Shown: piece after piece, positions 16,783-25,858 of the stretch
Layout: each line of letters opens with the position of its first letter
Position numbering within the stretch: the first letter of the stretch is position 1
Assembly: GCF_900313065.1 (NCBI RefSeq)
Contig: NZ_OMPU01000004.1
Coordinates: forward strand, 1 to 64,000
Direction of reading: 5' to 3'
DNA from: Kiloniella sp. EL199
GTDB lineage: Bacteria; Pseudomonadota; Alphaproteobacteria; Kiloniellales; Kiloniellaceae
Length of the DNA stretch: 64,000 nucleotides
Position numbers and translations under genes: made by a program
The notes under the pieces: generated by a model
What the model saw: only the letters and a program-made list of their open reading frames with translations
Told to the model about the DNA's origin: nothing
Databases searched by the model: none

Positions 16783-18465
16783 ATGCAAAGGCCATTACAA
16801 TCTGTGCAAAAATGGCTGATGTATTTGTGGCCTGGCTTTTTGAGCCTGGGCTTTATCGCCTTGATATTGGGGTTTGCCTTTAGCGGTCTTGTCTCTGAGA
16901 TCAAGAACATAGATCTCACCCGTATATTTCAAAACAACTATCTGTTTCGGGTTATCGGCTTCACATTCTTTCAAGCTGGCCTAAGCACACTTCTGGCAAC
17001 CCTCGTCGCTATCCCTGTTGCTCGTGCCCTTGCCAGACGACCAGCGTTACCCGGACGAAAAATTTTCCTGCAACTCGCCTCACTCTCGCTTATTATCCCC
17101 ACAATTGTTGGTGTATTTGGCATTGTCGCCATCCATGGCCGTAATGGATGGTTAAATCAGTTTCTTTCCCTGTTTGACCTTAGTGCGGGAAACTATCTCT
17201 ACGGCCTTACAGGAATTCTGATCGCCCACGTCTTCTTTAATGCACCGCTTCTCTCGCGAATTTTTTTACAAAGCCTCGAAGCTTTACCACCGGAATATTG
17301 GCGAACAACTGCACAACTTGGCATGACAGGAAAAGATATTTTTCGGCTCATTGAATGGCCTCTTTTACGACGTACCATTCCAGCATCTTGTGGGCTTGTC
17401 TTTCTGCTTTGCTTTACTTCTTTTGCTGTTGTCCTCGCTCTTGGAGGCGGCCCTTCAACCAACACACTGGAAGTCGCGATCTATCAGGCAATTCGCTTTG
17501 ATTTTGATATTCCCAAAGCTGTCATTCTGTCTCTTGCCCAGTTGAGTCTTTGTTTTATCCTGCTCATCATTGGCAGCAAGTTTGCCCGTCACGTTATGCT
17601 TCAAAAAACAGAAGAACGATCAGTCCAGCGGTTTGATGCACGGCATACCCGTGCCCAAATAACGGATAGTTTAGCACTTCTGGTGATGGTGCTTTTAGTT
17701 GTCCCGCCTTTGCTTGCAACGATCTGGAAAGCCCTCTCTCCTCGCTTGATAGCAGTGATAACAGATGAGAAATTATGGACCGCTTCGTTCAACAGTCTGC
17801 TCATCTCATTAACAGCAGGCTGCATCGCACTCATACTAGCCATAGGTATTTCGTTAATGCTTCGAAGCCTACAATCGCCTTACAGATTGGGTAGGCACCA
17901 CTTTGCTTCATCTTTTGCGACAATGACGGATTTATCAGGAAGCATCATTCTTCTCCTCCCGCCTTTTGTACTGGCTACAGGATTATTTATAACCTTCAGA
18001 ACCGCTGCCAGCTTGACAATATTGGCACCTTTTCTGGTGATCATTGTTAACGCCCTGATGACATTACCTTTTATTCTGAGAATTCTTGTTCCCGCTTTCG
18101 AAACCTCTGCGCAGAAAAGCGATCATCTTTGTGATAACCTGGGCATCAAAGGACTTAATCGCATATGTATTGTTGATTGGCCACAAAACAGGAAAGCTCT
18201 GGGGTTGGCTTTGGGATTATCCGTCGCGCTATCAACAGGAGATTTAAGTGTCATCGCCCTCTTCGGAACACAGGATTTTACGACTTTGCCACTTTTAATG
18301 TTTCAAAAAATGGGCAGTTATCGCTTGGATGACGCAGCAATCACAGCACTATTTCTCTGCCTTCAGAGCTTGATCCTTTTTATTCTAATAGAGCGTACGA
18401 TAGCCGGAAAACGTTTCTCTTTCTCGACCATAGAAGCCAACAAGAAAGTTTCAACCCGTGCCTGA
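16783..18465 (+). CDS. thiP: Thiamine ABC transporter permease
   Basis: A 560-residue permease made of two fused BPD-type halves with about 12 membrane helices, as in E. coli ThiP. Both halves keep an EAA-like loop: the first around LEALPPEYWRTTAQLGM, the second around HLCDNLGIKGLNRICIVDWP. It forms the membrane channel for thiamine uptake with ThiB and ThiQ. It begins 50 bases after thiB and its end overlaps the thiQ start by eight bases. Confidence 0.95.
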   Translation: MQRPLQSVQKWLMYLWPGFLSLGFIALILGFAFSGLVSEIKNIDLTRIFQNNYLFRVIGFTFFQAGLSTLLATLVAIPVARALARRPALPGRKIFLQLASLSLIIPTIVGVFGIVAIHGRNGWLNQFLSLFDLSAGNYLYGLTGILIAHVFFNAPLLSRIFLQSLEALPPEYWRTTAQLGMTGKDIFRLIEWPLLRRTIPASCGLVFLLCFTSFAVVLALGGGPSTNTLEVAIYQAIRFDFDIPKAVILSLAQLSLCFILLIIGSKFARHVMLQKTEERSVQRFDARHTRAQITDSLALLVMVLLVVPPLLATIWKALSPRLIAVITDEKLWTASFNSLLISLTAGCIALILAIGISLMLRSLQSPYRLGRHHFASSFATMTDLSGSIILLLPPFVLATGLFITFRTAASLTILAPFLVIIVNALMTLPFILRILVPAFETSAQKSDHLCDNLGIKGLNRICIVDWPQNRKALGLALGLSVALSTGDLSVIALFGTQDFTTLPLLMFQKMGSYRLDDAAITALFLCLQSLILFILIERTIAGKRFSFSTIEANKKVSTRA

Positions 18466-19165
18466 CGATCAAAAAGCACCAGACCAGAAAGCACAATTCT
18501 CCAAAGCACTGGCCCCTAAAACAAATGATCAAGCATCATTCCAAGGCCTGAGTATTGAGAAACTGTCCTATCAGCATCACGGCAGTGAAGAGGTTCTGGA
18601 TTTTGATTTGAGGCTAGAACCGAATGAACTCGTTGCTATCCTCGGGCCGTCAGGTGTTGGGAAATCAACACTTTTGAGCTTAATTGCCGGGTTTGAAAAT
18701 CCTGCTTCGGGTACCATCAAATTTAAAGGTAAAGACCTTAACAACCAGTCACCCTCAGAACGTCCCATCACAAGTCTCTTTCAGGAGCATAATCTTTTCG
18801 CCCACTTGACGGCAGAAGAAAACATTGGTCTGGGTATTCACCCCGGCTTACGCCTGACAAAACAAGACAAGGATCAAATAACACAAGCGCTTAATGATGT
18901 TGGCCTCAAAGGACTGGAAAAACGTCTTCCCGCCGAGCTATCAGGTGGTCAACGACAACGCGTTGCACTTGCCAGATGTTTGGTTCGGCGACGCCCTATC
19001 TTGTTACTAGATGAGCCTTTTAGCGCTCTTGATCAGGATTTGCGTAAAGAAATGTTGAAACTTGTGAAAGATCTACACAAGAATCATAGCCTGTTAACAT
19101 TAATGGTAACACATCTGAAAGAAGATGCCGATGCCATCGCAGATCGGATTGTCCACCTTACCTGA
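18458..19165 (+). CDS. thiQ: Thiamine ABC transporter ATP-binding protein
   Basis: A 235-residue ATPase starting at a GTG inside the end of thiP, indicating coupled translation. Motifs: Walker A GPSGVGKST, Q-loop in SLFQEHNLFAH, signature LSGGQRQRVALARC, Walker B ILLLDEPFSALD and the switch histidine in VTHLKEDA. A polar extension of about 30 residues precedes the fold. It powers thiamine import. No clear terminator is seen before the next gene. Confidence 0.95.
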   Translation: MPDDQKAPDQKAQFSKALAPKTNDQASFQGLSIEKLSYQHHGSEEVLDFDLRLEPNELVAILGPSGVGKSTLLSLIAGFENPASGTIKFKGKDLNNQSPSERPITSLFQEHNLFAHLTAEENIGLGIHPGLRLTKQDKDQITQALNDVGLKGLEKRLPAELSGGQRQRVALARCLVRRRPILLLDEPFSALDQDLRKEMLKLVKDLHKNHSLLTLMVTHLKEDADAIADRIVHLT

Positions 19166-19320
19166 CGCAAATAGACAACTGCCTCAAACAAACGCTCTGT
19201 TCACAAAACTTTGAAGCGCGCCGGTCTCCCTCTTTAGCCTTTGAACTGGTGCAAAATATTCAACTGTTCTACACTTACACCCGAGCCCATCTTTGAAATA
19301 GCCGTAAAACCGGAATTCTC

Positions 19321-20109
19321 ATGCTTAAAATTCAGACACTACTCGCCACAGTTACACTTTTAACTGTTGGATTTTTCACATCTGCGCACGCCGCGGATGA
19401 ATCACGCCTGAACGAGATTCTCAGCTCTGGAGAATTAAGGGTTGGTACCACTGGGGACTGGAATCCCATGACCGTCAAAAACACGGCAACAGGTAACTAT
19501 GAAGGCTTTGACATAGACGTAGTAACCGAACTCGCCAAAGACATGGGTGTAAAACTGACCTTTGTTCCAACAGACTGGAAAACACTGATCAACGGTGTTG
19601 TTGCCAATAAATACGATATGACAACATCCGCCTCCCTAAATCCAAAACGCATGGCCGTAGCTGGTTACACCAAAAGTTATTACAACGTCGGAACCGTACC
19701 GCTAACACTGAAAAAGCATCTTGATAAATTCAATTCCTGGGATGATATCAACAAGACTGATGTATCCGTGGCAACAACTCTTGGAACTGTGCAAGAACAA
19801 CAAGCCAAAGAATACTTCCCCCTGGCTCAGTTAAAATCTGTTGAAGCCCCGGCAAGAGACTTTCAGGAAGTCCTGTCTGGCCGTGCTATGGTGCACATTA
19901 CATCTAATGTAGAAGCGGCAACTCTTGTTCAAAAATACGAACAAATGGCAATTATCCCTGTTAAAGAAGCGCGCTCACCAACGCCTCTCGCCATGTTAAT
20001 CGCACAAGACGATCAAGTGTGGATTAACTATCTCAATCATTGGATCGAGTTGAAAAAAACTCAGGGCTTTTTTGTAAAACTCGCAATCAAATGGAAACTG
20101 GCTGATTAA
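19321..20109 (+). CDS. Periplasmic substrate-binding protein, family 3
   Basis: A 262-residue secreted protein with a signal peptide cleaved near AHA (about residue 24). The SBP_bac_3 fold is recognisable: [29 protein letters not shown] and the hinge region after TSASLNPKR. The sequence is reminiscent of cyclohexadienyl dehydratase-type members, which are enzymes rather than transport receptors. No permease or ATPase genes follow, so an enzymatic role or use with a distant transporter are both possible. A strong terminator follows. Confidence 0.85.
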   Translation: MLKIQTLLATVTLLTVGFFTSAHAADESRLNEILSSGELRVGTTGDWNPMTVKNTATGNYEGFDIDVVTELAKDMGVKLTFVPTDWKTLINGVVANKYDMTTSASLNPKRMAVAGYTKSYYNVGTVPLTLKKHLDKFNSWDDINKTDVSVATTLGTVQEQQAKEYFPLAQLKSVEAPARDFQEVLSGRAMVHITSNVEAATLVQKYEQMAIIPVKEARSPTPLAMLIAQDDQVWINYLNHWIELKKTQGFFVKLAIKWKLAD

Positions 20110-20126
20110 GCTTACCACGAGATGTT

Positions 20127-20164
20127 AAAAGAATAGCGGACTGTATGCGGCCCGCTATTCTTTT
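20127..20164 (+). terminator. Rho-independent terminator
   Basis: GAATAGCGG (20131-20139) pairs with CCGCTATTC (20152-20160), followed by TTTT and preceded by AAAA. It ends the binding-protein transcript. The ATG at 20145 that opens the next frame lies in the loop, so it is unlikely to be a real start. Confidence 0.85.
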
Positions 20165-20189
20165 ATCTGTATCAAGAAATAAACCAGAT

Positions 20190-20837
20190 ATGATTTTTTA
20201 CGCTGTTCCAGTCAGCAATTTCTGCGCAAAAGTTGAAATTGTACTCGCCCTGAAAAACCTTTCCGCCGATGTTCGTTTACCACCATCCGGTTATGGGTCG
20301 ACTGAATATAAATCCATTGTTCCAGCAGGCACTGTTCCAGCTTTGGTAGATGGCAATCTCGTTTTGAGTGAATCAGACAGTATCATTGAATATCTGGAAG
20401 AAAAATATCCCCATCCAAAGTTGCTACCCCAAACAATCGAAGACCGTGCCAAAGTGCGCATGCTGGCCCGATTACACGATCTAAAGGTCGAGCCGCTGAT
20501 CAGATCTCTTTTTAAACATATGGCACCAACACAAAGAGACATAGAATTCATTGAGGCAACAAAAACATCCCTTTCTCAGCAGTTACATCTTTTGATCCAA
20601 CTCGGTAACTTCAATCCCTTTATAGCCGGAGAGGACATAACTTTGGCTGATTGTGGATATGCGCCCAGTTTGCTACTGGCGCAAAAAATGTTCCATGAAA
20701 GCAATGTCAATTTCTCTTTACCAGACCGTTTTTGTATTTGGCAGGAAAAGTTGAACCAACATGACAAAACTGGTCCTGTTTTAAAGCAATACGGTCACGC
20801 TGTAGATAACTGGATCACACAAAAAAGAACACAATAA
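20190..20837 (+). CDS. Glutathione S-transferase family protein
   Basis: From the ATG at 20190 the protein has 215 residues. An ATG 45 bases upstream lies in a terminator loop and would add an unrelated extension. The thioredoxin-like N-domain starts at once (MIFYAVPVSNFCAKVEIVL). The cis-Pro and glutathione-contact motif are seen in AGTVPALVDGNLVLSESDSIIEYLE. The C-domain is all helical with the conserved ITLADCGYAP. It may conjugate glutathione or reduce a substrate; the substrate is unknown. A hairpin terminator follows about 50 bases later. Confidence 0.88.
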   Translation: MIFYAVPVSNFCAKVEIVLALKNLSADVRLPPSGYGSTEYKSIVPAGTVPALVDGNLVLSESDSIIEYLEEKYPHPKLLPQTIEDRAKVRMLARLHDLKVEPLIRSLFKHMAPTQRDIEFIEATKTSLSQQLHLLIQLGNFNPFIAGEDITLADCGYAPSLLLAQKMFHESNVNFSLPDRFCIWQEKLNQHDKTGPVLKQYGHAVDNWITQKRTQ

Positions 20838-20890
20838 GTCGTTGTTATAGCAATAAAGCTATTTATAAAACTCGATCCAGCAAAATAAAA

Positions 20891-20918
20891 GGCAGAGCTG
20901 ATTTTTCAACTCTGCCTT
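20891..20918 (+). terminator. Hairpin terminator after the GST gene
   Basis: GGCAGAG (20891-20897) pairs with CTCTGCC (20910-20916), with further TG/CA pairing inside. Only a short T-rich tail follows, so efficiency is uncertain. Confidence 0.65.
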
Positions 20919-21180
20919 CTGTTCCAGGTGCGTCTGATTTGGAGATCGAACGATTTAACCTAGGCTTTGACTCTACTATGAACTCGGAGTCCCCTGCAAA
21001 TAAGCAAGATTACTAATGCTTTTCCAAAGGAATTTTTCGGGCAAACTCCGGATCTAAAAATTAGTTAACTGAATCTTAAATCAGGAAAACGAATCGAGCA
21101 ACCTCATTACACTCAATTCAGTCATGCAAAAAGCACAAGCCTTTAAAATTTAGCGTTTTTTATGCAACGATCCGATACAA
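20919..21180. other. Intergenic stretch without a recognised gene
   Basis: About 260 bases between the GST terminator and the dehydrogenase terminator. A segment near 20927-20960 looks faintly like the reverse complement of a tRNA T arm (GATCGAAC), but the stems do not pair. GACTC and GAGTC arms occur near 20970-20992. I see no reading frame or promoter I can support. Confidence 0.4.
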
Positions 21181-21204
21181 GAAAGGAGCTAAAAAGCTCC
21201 TCCT
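21181..21204 (-). terminator. Hairpin terminator of the dehydrogenase gene
   Basis: GGAGCT and AGCTCC (21185-21190 and 21195-21200) pair around AAAA. On the minus strand the stem is followed by TTTC, and on the plus strand by TCCTTTTT. It can end the leftward dehydrogenase transcript. Confidence 0.65.
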
Positions 21205-21211
21205 TTTTAAC

Positions 21212-22198
21212 TTAGAACATAGCTTCAACAACACGATCCGGTGGTGTGTGCCCATCAACAAAAGTTTTAATGTTGATAATGACCTTTTCCCCCATATCAT
21301 GGCGGCCTTCAATCGTTGCCGACCCCATATGCGGCAATAGAACAACGTTCTCACTAGCCTGTAATTTTGGATTAACCGCGGGCTCTTGCTCAAATACATC
21401 CAATCCAGCCCCAGCGATCTCACCGGATTTGATTAAACGCGCCAAGGCATTTTCGTCGATCACTTCGCCACGACTGGTGTTCACAATAATTGCCCGGTCA
21501 TTTAAAAGCTTAAGACGTCGACTGGACAACAGGTGGAATGTCGCTGGTGTATGAGGGCAATTCACGGAAATAACATCCATGCGCGAAAGCATCTGATCCA
21601 GACTTTCCCAGTACGTTGCTTCCAGTTCGTTCTCAATATCCGGGTGTACTTTACGTCTATTGTGGTAATGGATCGAAAGGCCAAACCCCTTGGCGCGTCG
21701 GGCAACAGCCTGACCAATACGCCCCATGCCGATAATACCAAGGCGCTTGCCCCACATGCGGTGTCCAAGCATCCCGGTCGGACTCCATCCACTCCATTCA
21801 CCAGACTTGATTAACTTGACGCCTTCAGTGATACGTCGGGAAACAGCCAAAATAAGCGCCATCGTCATATCGGCAGTATCTTCGGTCAAAACACCCGGCG
21901 TATTGGTAACGGTAATGCCTCGCTGGCGACAGGTCTTGAGATCAATGTGATCCACACCGGTTCCAAACGAAGCAATAAGTCGCAGATTCGATCCCGCCTG
22001 AGCAAGAACTCCTGCATCAACCCGATCTGTAACAGTCGGCACCAGAACATCAGCTTCTTTAACAGCTGCAATCAATTCCTTTTGAGAGAAAGGTTTATCG
22101 TCAAGATTCAGACGACAATCAAACAGTTCCATCATCCGGGTTTCAATCGCGTCCGGAAGTCTCCGCGTAACAATTACTAGGGGTTTTTTCTGTGTCAT
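21212..22198 (-). CDS. D-isomer 2-hydroxyacid dehydrogenase (NAD-dependent)
   Basis: The ATG at 22198 follows AGAGGC; a longer frame to 22234 looks unneeded. The 328-residue protein has the family's Rossmann motif GMGRIGQAVARRA. The catalytic triad regions are present: Arg in NTSRGEVID, Glu in FEQEP and His in LLPHMGSA. It interconverts a 2-hydroxy acid and a 2-oxo acid; glyoxylate/hydroxypyruvate reductase-type activity is plausible from the general similarity. It is divergent from the SH3-domain gene. Confidence 0.92.
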   Translation of the reverse strand: MTQKKPLVIVTRRLPDAIETRMMELFDCRLNLDDKPFSQKELIAAVKEADVLVPTVTDRVDAGVLAQAGSNLRLIASFGTGVDHIDLKTCRQRGITVTNTPGVLTEDTADMTMALILAVSRRITEGVKLIKSGEWSGWSPTGMLGHRMWGKRLGIIGMGRIGQAVARRAKGFGLSIHYHNRRKVHPDIENELEATYWESLDQMLSRMDVISVNCPHTPATFHLLSSRRLKLLNDRAIIVNTSRGEVIDENALARLIKSGEIAGAGLDVFEQEPAVNPKLQASENVVLLPHMGSATIEGRHDMGEKVIINIKTFVDGHTPPDRVVEAMF

Positions 22199-22453
22199 GT
22201 GCCTCTGGGGTCCCCGTCGCTGGTCTTTTACCACAAGCCGCTATTTTTGTTTAACGGTCCTGTTTTATGTACCCTAGTCTATGCTGTGAACAAGGTCTTT
22301 GCCAAGAGAGAGAAACGGTTGTTTCGATAAATTCTAGCCAGCACAGAATTGGGAAGGTAGTCTCTCAGACAATTCGCAACTAATTTGAATATTTTTTGAA
22401 AATTCGGCATGGAAAAAAGTTTGCTGCGTCTGCCTTTTTCGGGGGACAAAAAA

Positions 22454-23029
22454 ATGACGCTCTGGCTTATACAGTCTCTCTTTAAGAAAAGTATCGTTAA
22501 CACATTGGGCCTTTTGGGAATAATATGCTGCTTCCTGCTCATTGCCCCGAATGTCAAAGCGCAAGGTGTCGGTACCCCCACAGGCGATCAGGTACAAAGA
22601 AAAATAGGACCAAGCGGATTGCCTCTTCCGCGTTTTGTAAGTTTTCGATCGGGTAAGGTAAATATGCGGGCTGGCCCTGGTTCCCGATACCCGATCCAGT
22701 GGATCTACCAGCGCCGTCGGTTGCCCGTTGAAATAATTGATGAATTTGATACCTGGCGACAAATACGTGATTGGCAAGGAACAACGGGCTGGGTACACCA
22801 ATCCATGCTCAAAGGTCAACGGAGCATGATGATCACTGGCACTGTGAGGACAGTCTATGATGACCCCGAAATCAATAGCCGTCCCGTTGTCCAAGCCGAA
22901 GCAGGTGTGATTGGTGAACTGGAATCCTGTAATATTGACGACTGGTGTCAGGTAGAAATCAACGATATCTCAGGCTGGATTCAGCGAACATCTCTGTACG
23001 GTTCTTATCAAGGGGAAGTCTTCGACTAA
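22454..23029 (+). CDS. Exported bacterial SH3-domain protein
   Basis: The ATG at 22454 follows GGGGGA and begins a good signal peptide (hydrophobic core IVNTLGLLGIICCFLLIA, cleavage near VKA). The mature part carries two SH3b-type repeats: VNMRAGPGSRYPIQWIYQ followed by DWQGTTGWVH, and a second weaker copy ending ISGWIQRTSLYG. Such proteins sit in the periplasm and often bind peptidoglycan. No catalytic domain is present. An ATG 45 bases upstream is possible but gives a poorer signal peptide. Confidence 0.85.
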   Translation: MTLWLIQSLFKKSIVNTLGLLGIICCFLLIAPNVKAQGVGTPTGDQVQRKIGPSGLPLPRFVSFRSGKVNMRAGPGSRYPIQWIYQRRRLPVEIIDEFDTWRQIRDWQGTTGWVHQSMLKGQRSMMITGTVRTVYDDPEINSRPVVQAEAGVIGELESCNIDDWCQVEINDISGWIQRTSLYGSYQGEVFD

Positions 23030-23164
23030 CCCTAATCAATGATATGTATATGTTGCAACTGAGTTCAGCACAAACATTGCAGCACCATCAAGCCTTAGTG
23101 CCTGTGAATTAAGATATGAATTTAAAATCTGAAAGCTTGATGCGAAAACATGAGTAACTATCCG

Positions 23165-23602
23165 TTAAACAGACTTGCTCTTCTCATCAAGATCAACCAC
23201 ATGAACAACAACCTCGACCCTTGAAATAGCCTTACCCTCTGGCAGCTTGGGTAGATTTTTGAACTGAACAGTCTCTTTATCAATATCGATCAATTCACCA
23301 GTTTCTTCATAGAAGATATGATGATGATCGCTGATATTGGTATCAAAGTAGGACCTACCTGCTTCCACCAAAACTTCGCGGAGAAGTCCGGCATCATGAA
23401 ATTGATGAAGCGTATTATAAACAGTCGCCAGAGAAACGGACACCTTGGCATCCATCGCTTCTACATGAAGCTGTTCAGCAGAAATATGACGATCGCCCCG
23501 AGAGTACAGTAGCTTGGCCAAAGCCAACCGTTGCCGCGTCGGACGCAGGCCTGCACTTTTGAGCGTATCAATCAATTCTGTATAAGGTCGTATCTTTTCC
23601 AT
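23165..23602 (-). CDS. irr: Iron response regulator Irr (Fur family)
   Basis: A 145-residue Fur-superfamily protein from the ATG at 23602. The winged helix is clear (GLRPTRQRLALAKLL; VSLATVYNTLHQFHDAGLL). The dimer domain contains DHHHIFYEETGELIDI, the triple-histidine stretch characteristic of Irr, which responds to haem status in alphaproteobacteria. The CxxC zinc motifs of many Fur proteins are missing, as in Irr. Its position upstream of and divergent from fabA-fabB-fabI is, from memory, conserved in alphaproteobacteria. Confidence 0.88.
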   Translation of the reverse strand: MEKIRPYTELIDTLKSAGLRPTRQRLALAKLLYSRGDRHISAEQLHVEAMDAKVSVSLATVYNTLHQFHDAGLLREVLVEAGRSYFDTNISDHHHIFYEETGELIDIDKETVQFKNLPKLPEGKAISRVEVVVHVVDLDEKSKSV

Positions 23603-23852
23603 GTTTATCAATATAAGGCAGTTTCCGCGCTATTAAAGCAAAAAATCCATATAATGCCCTGTTTTCGAAACTTAAGGCTATCTCGAAACAGAATTATTTT
23701 CTTAATATTTGCTCCTTACTTTTGATTTCGGGATCAATGAAAATAAAAAAATTTTAGTGATTTCGGCCAAATATCTCAAATTGTTTCAATTTTTGATTGA
23801 TCTTTTCCCTTAGAAACCGCACATGTCAGGGCAATTGATTACTTCTCGTGAC

Positions 23853-23871
23853 AAGGAATATAAAATTCCTT
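23853..23871. promoter_or_regulatory. Inverted repeat between irr and fabA
   Basis: AAGGAAT (23853-23859), five A/T bases and ATTCCTT (23865-23871) form a perfect dyad in the 380-base divergent region, about 30 bases upstream of the proposed fabA -35. It could be an operator or an RNA hairpin. The binding protein is unknown. Confidence 0.4.
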
Positions 23872-23901
23872 AATAAACGAGCTGTTACAACTTGAAGAAC
23901 A

Positions 23902-23932
23902 TTGCCAGGACATGGTGTGCCTGTGCTATAGT
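23902..23932 (+). promoter_or_regulatory. Probable fabA promoter (extended -10)
   Basis: TGCTATAGT (23924-23932) is an extended -10 element. A weak TTGCCA lies 19 bases further upstream (23902-23907). Transcription would start about 45 bases before fabA. The rest of the irr-fabA gap is A/T-rich without other recognised signals. Confidence 0.45.
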
Positions 23933-23984
23933 CACGCCGGATTCGGCCGATTAGAGCTGATGTTCGGATAATAACATAAATACG

Positions 23985-24509
23985 GTGGATAAACCTTTGA
24001 GCGAACGCCAGAACAGCTATTCCTACAAAGAGATTCTATCTTGTGGGCGCGGTGAACTTTTTGGTCATGGAAATGCCCAGTTACCTTTGCCTCCAATGCT
24101 GATGTTTGATCGCATCACCAGCATTACTGAAGACGGTGGTGAACACGGTAAAGGCCAGATTATTGCCGAGTTCGATATCAACCCCGACCTTTGGTTCTAC
24201 AAATGTCACTTCGAAGGTGATCCTGTGATGCCTGGTTGCCTGGGCCTTGATGCTCTTTGGCAAATGACAGGTTTTTTCCTAGGTTGGAGCGGTCTTCTCG
24301 GTCGCGGACGTGCCCTAGGTGTTGGTGAAGTTAAGCTTAAAAGCATGATTACACCTGACATCAAGAAGGTTACCTATAAAGTAGATATGAAGCGCGTTAT
24401 TAATCGCAAATTAATCATGGGGGTTTCTGATGGAATCATCATGGCTGATGATGCCATTGCTTTTGAAATTAAAGACATGAAGGTTGGCTTGTTCCAATCT
24501 GATTCTTAA
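23985..24509 (+). CDS. fabA: 3-hydroxydecanoyl-ACP dehydratase/isomerase
   Basis: A 174-residue protein starting at GTG, the usual FabA size. The hot-dog fold active-site residues are visible: H75 in [15 protein letters not shown] and D89 in LGLDALWQM, corresponding to His70 and Asp84 of E. coli. FabA dehydrates 3-hydroxyacyl-ACP and isomerises trans-2 to cis-3-decenoyl-ACP. This is the branch point for unsaturated fatty acids. It heads the fabA-fabB-fabI operon and is divergent from irr. Confidence 0.97.
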   Translation: MDKPLSERQNSYSYKEILSCGRGELFGHGNAQLPLPPMLMFDRITSITEDGGEHGKGQIIAEFDINPDLWFYKCHFEGDPVMPGCLGLDALWQMTGFFLGWSGLLGRGRALGVGEVKLKSMITPDIKKVTYKVDMKRVINRKLIMGVSDGIIMADDAIAFEIKDMKVGLFQSDS

Positions 24510-24577
24510 TCTGAACCACTTGGTATACTGCAGCAGTTTTGAACGGACTGTTGCACAACTAAAAAAGGACACTGCAG

Positions 24578-25801
24578 ATGCGTCGCGTAGTCGTCACCGG
24601 ACTTGGAATTGTTTCCAGCATCGGGAATAACAAGGAAGAAGTGATCGATTCCCTAAAGGAAGGTCGCTCTGGTATCGAGTATTGTGAAACCTATGCCGAA
24701 CTAGGGTTTCGCTGCCACATTCATGGCTCCATCAATATTGACCTGGATTCACTTGTAGATCGTAAACTTCGCCGTTTTATGGGTGATGGATCTGCTTATA
24801 ACTATGTCGCCATGAAAGAAGCCATCGAAGACGCAGGTCTTGGCGATGATCTCGTGTCCAATATTAGAACTGGTTTGGTCATGGGTTCAGGTGGTTCCTC
24901 AACCTCCAACCAAGTCGCCGCTGCTGACATTACCCGGGAAAAGAACCCAAAGCGCGTTGGTCCTTATATGGTTCCGCGCTGCATGGGTTCAACCAACTCA
25001 GCAAACATGGGTACTGCCTTTAAGATTAAGGGCCACAGCTACTCCATTACGTCTGCTTGCTCGACTTCAGCACATTGTGTTGGTAATGGTGCCGAGTTGA
25101 TCCAGATGGGCAAACAGGACATTGTCTTTGCAGGTGGTGGTGAAGAACTTCACTGGACACTGACAGTTCTCTTTGACGCTATGGGTGCTCTTTCCAGTAA
25201 GTACAACGATGATCCTACCAAGGCTTCACGTGCATACGATACCGACCGTGATGGTTTTGTGATCTCCGGCGGTGCGGGTGTTGTTGTTCTGGAAGAATAC
25301 GAACACGCTAAAGCACGTGGCGCAAAGATCTATGGTGAACTCGTAGGTTACGGTGCAACGTGCGATGGTGCAGATATGGTTGCACCATCTGGCGAAGGCG
25401 CTATCCGCTGCATGCAACTCGCGCTTGCCGAAGCGGGGAATACAAAGGTCAACTATATTAACGCTCATGGTACCTCCACACCCGTTGGTGACGGTACAGA
25501 GCTTAATGCTATCAAGGAAGCCTTTGAGGGACAGGACATTCCTTGGATTTCGTCAACCAAGTCCCTAACCGGTCACTCACAAGGTGCAACCGGGGTACAG
25601 GAAATCATTTATTCGCTGCTTATGATGGACAACAACTTCTTGTGTGCATCGGCAAACATCGAAAACCTCGATCCAGAAGCTCAGGATATGCCAATTCTCC
25701 TTGAAAGAAGAGATTATGAGCAGATCGATTGTGTGATGTCCAACAGCTTTGGCTTTGGCGGAACTAACGCCTCAGTAGTTTTCAAACGCCTCGTCGATTA
25801 A
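24578..25801 (+). CDS. fabB: 3-oxoacyl-ACP synthase I
   Basis: A 407-residue condensing enzyme. The Cys-His-His triad is present: C161 in [10 protein letters not shown]297 in [11 protein letters not shown] and H333 in [10 protein letters not shown]. The FabB-type sequence and its place directly after fabA identify it as the synthase that elongates cis-3-decenoyl-ACP, working in tandem with FabA. The 68-base gap from fabA contains an ACTTGGTATA sequence (24518-24527) related to a motif seen elsewhere in the window. Confidence 0.97.
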   Translation: MRRVVVTGLGIVSSIGNNKEEVIDSLKEGRSGIEYCETYAELGFRCHIHGSINIDLDSLVDRKLRRFMGDGSAYNYVAMKEAIEDAGLGDDLVSNIRTGLVMGSGGSSTSNQVAAADITREKNPKRVGPYMVPRCMGSTNSANMGTAFKIKGHSYSITSACSTSAHCVGNGAELIQMGKQDIVFAGGGEELHWTLTVLFDAMGALSSKYNDDPTKASRAYDTDRDGFVISGGAGVVVLEEYEHAKARGAKIYGELVGYGATCDGADMVAPSGEGAIRCMQLALAEAGNTKVNYINAHGTSTPVGDGTELNAIKEAFEGQDIPWISSTKSLTGHSQGATGVQEIIYSLLMMDNNFLCASANIENLDPEAQDMPILLERRDYEQIDCVMSNSFGFGGTNASVVFKRLVD

Positions 25802-25858
25802 GACAACCCGGCACAGAAACAAAGCTTCGAATAGCAGTATTAAACGAAAGGTAGAAAC

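Noticed and set aside
20145-20189. An upstream ATG extending the GST protein by 15 residues
   Set aside because: The codon lies in the loop of a strong terminator, and the GST fold begins at the ATG at 20190.
22334-22894. A 186-codon minus-strand frame opposite the SH3-domain gene
   Set aside because: The SH3 gene has signal peptide and repeats; the opposite frame has no recognisable domain or ribosome site and is an antisense shadow.
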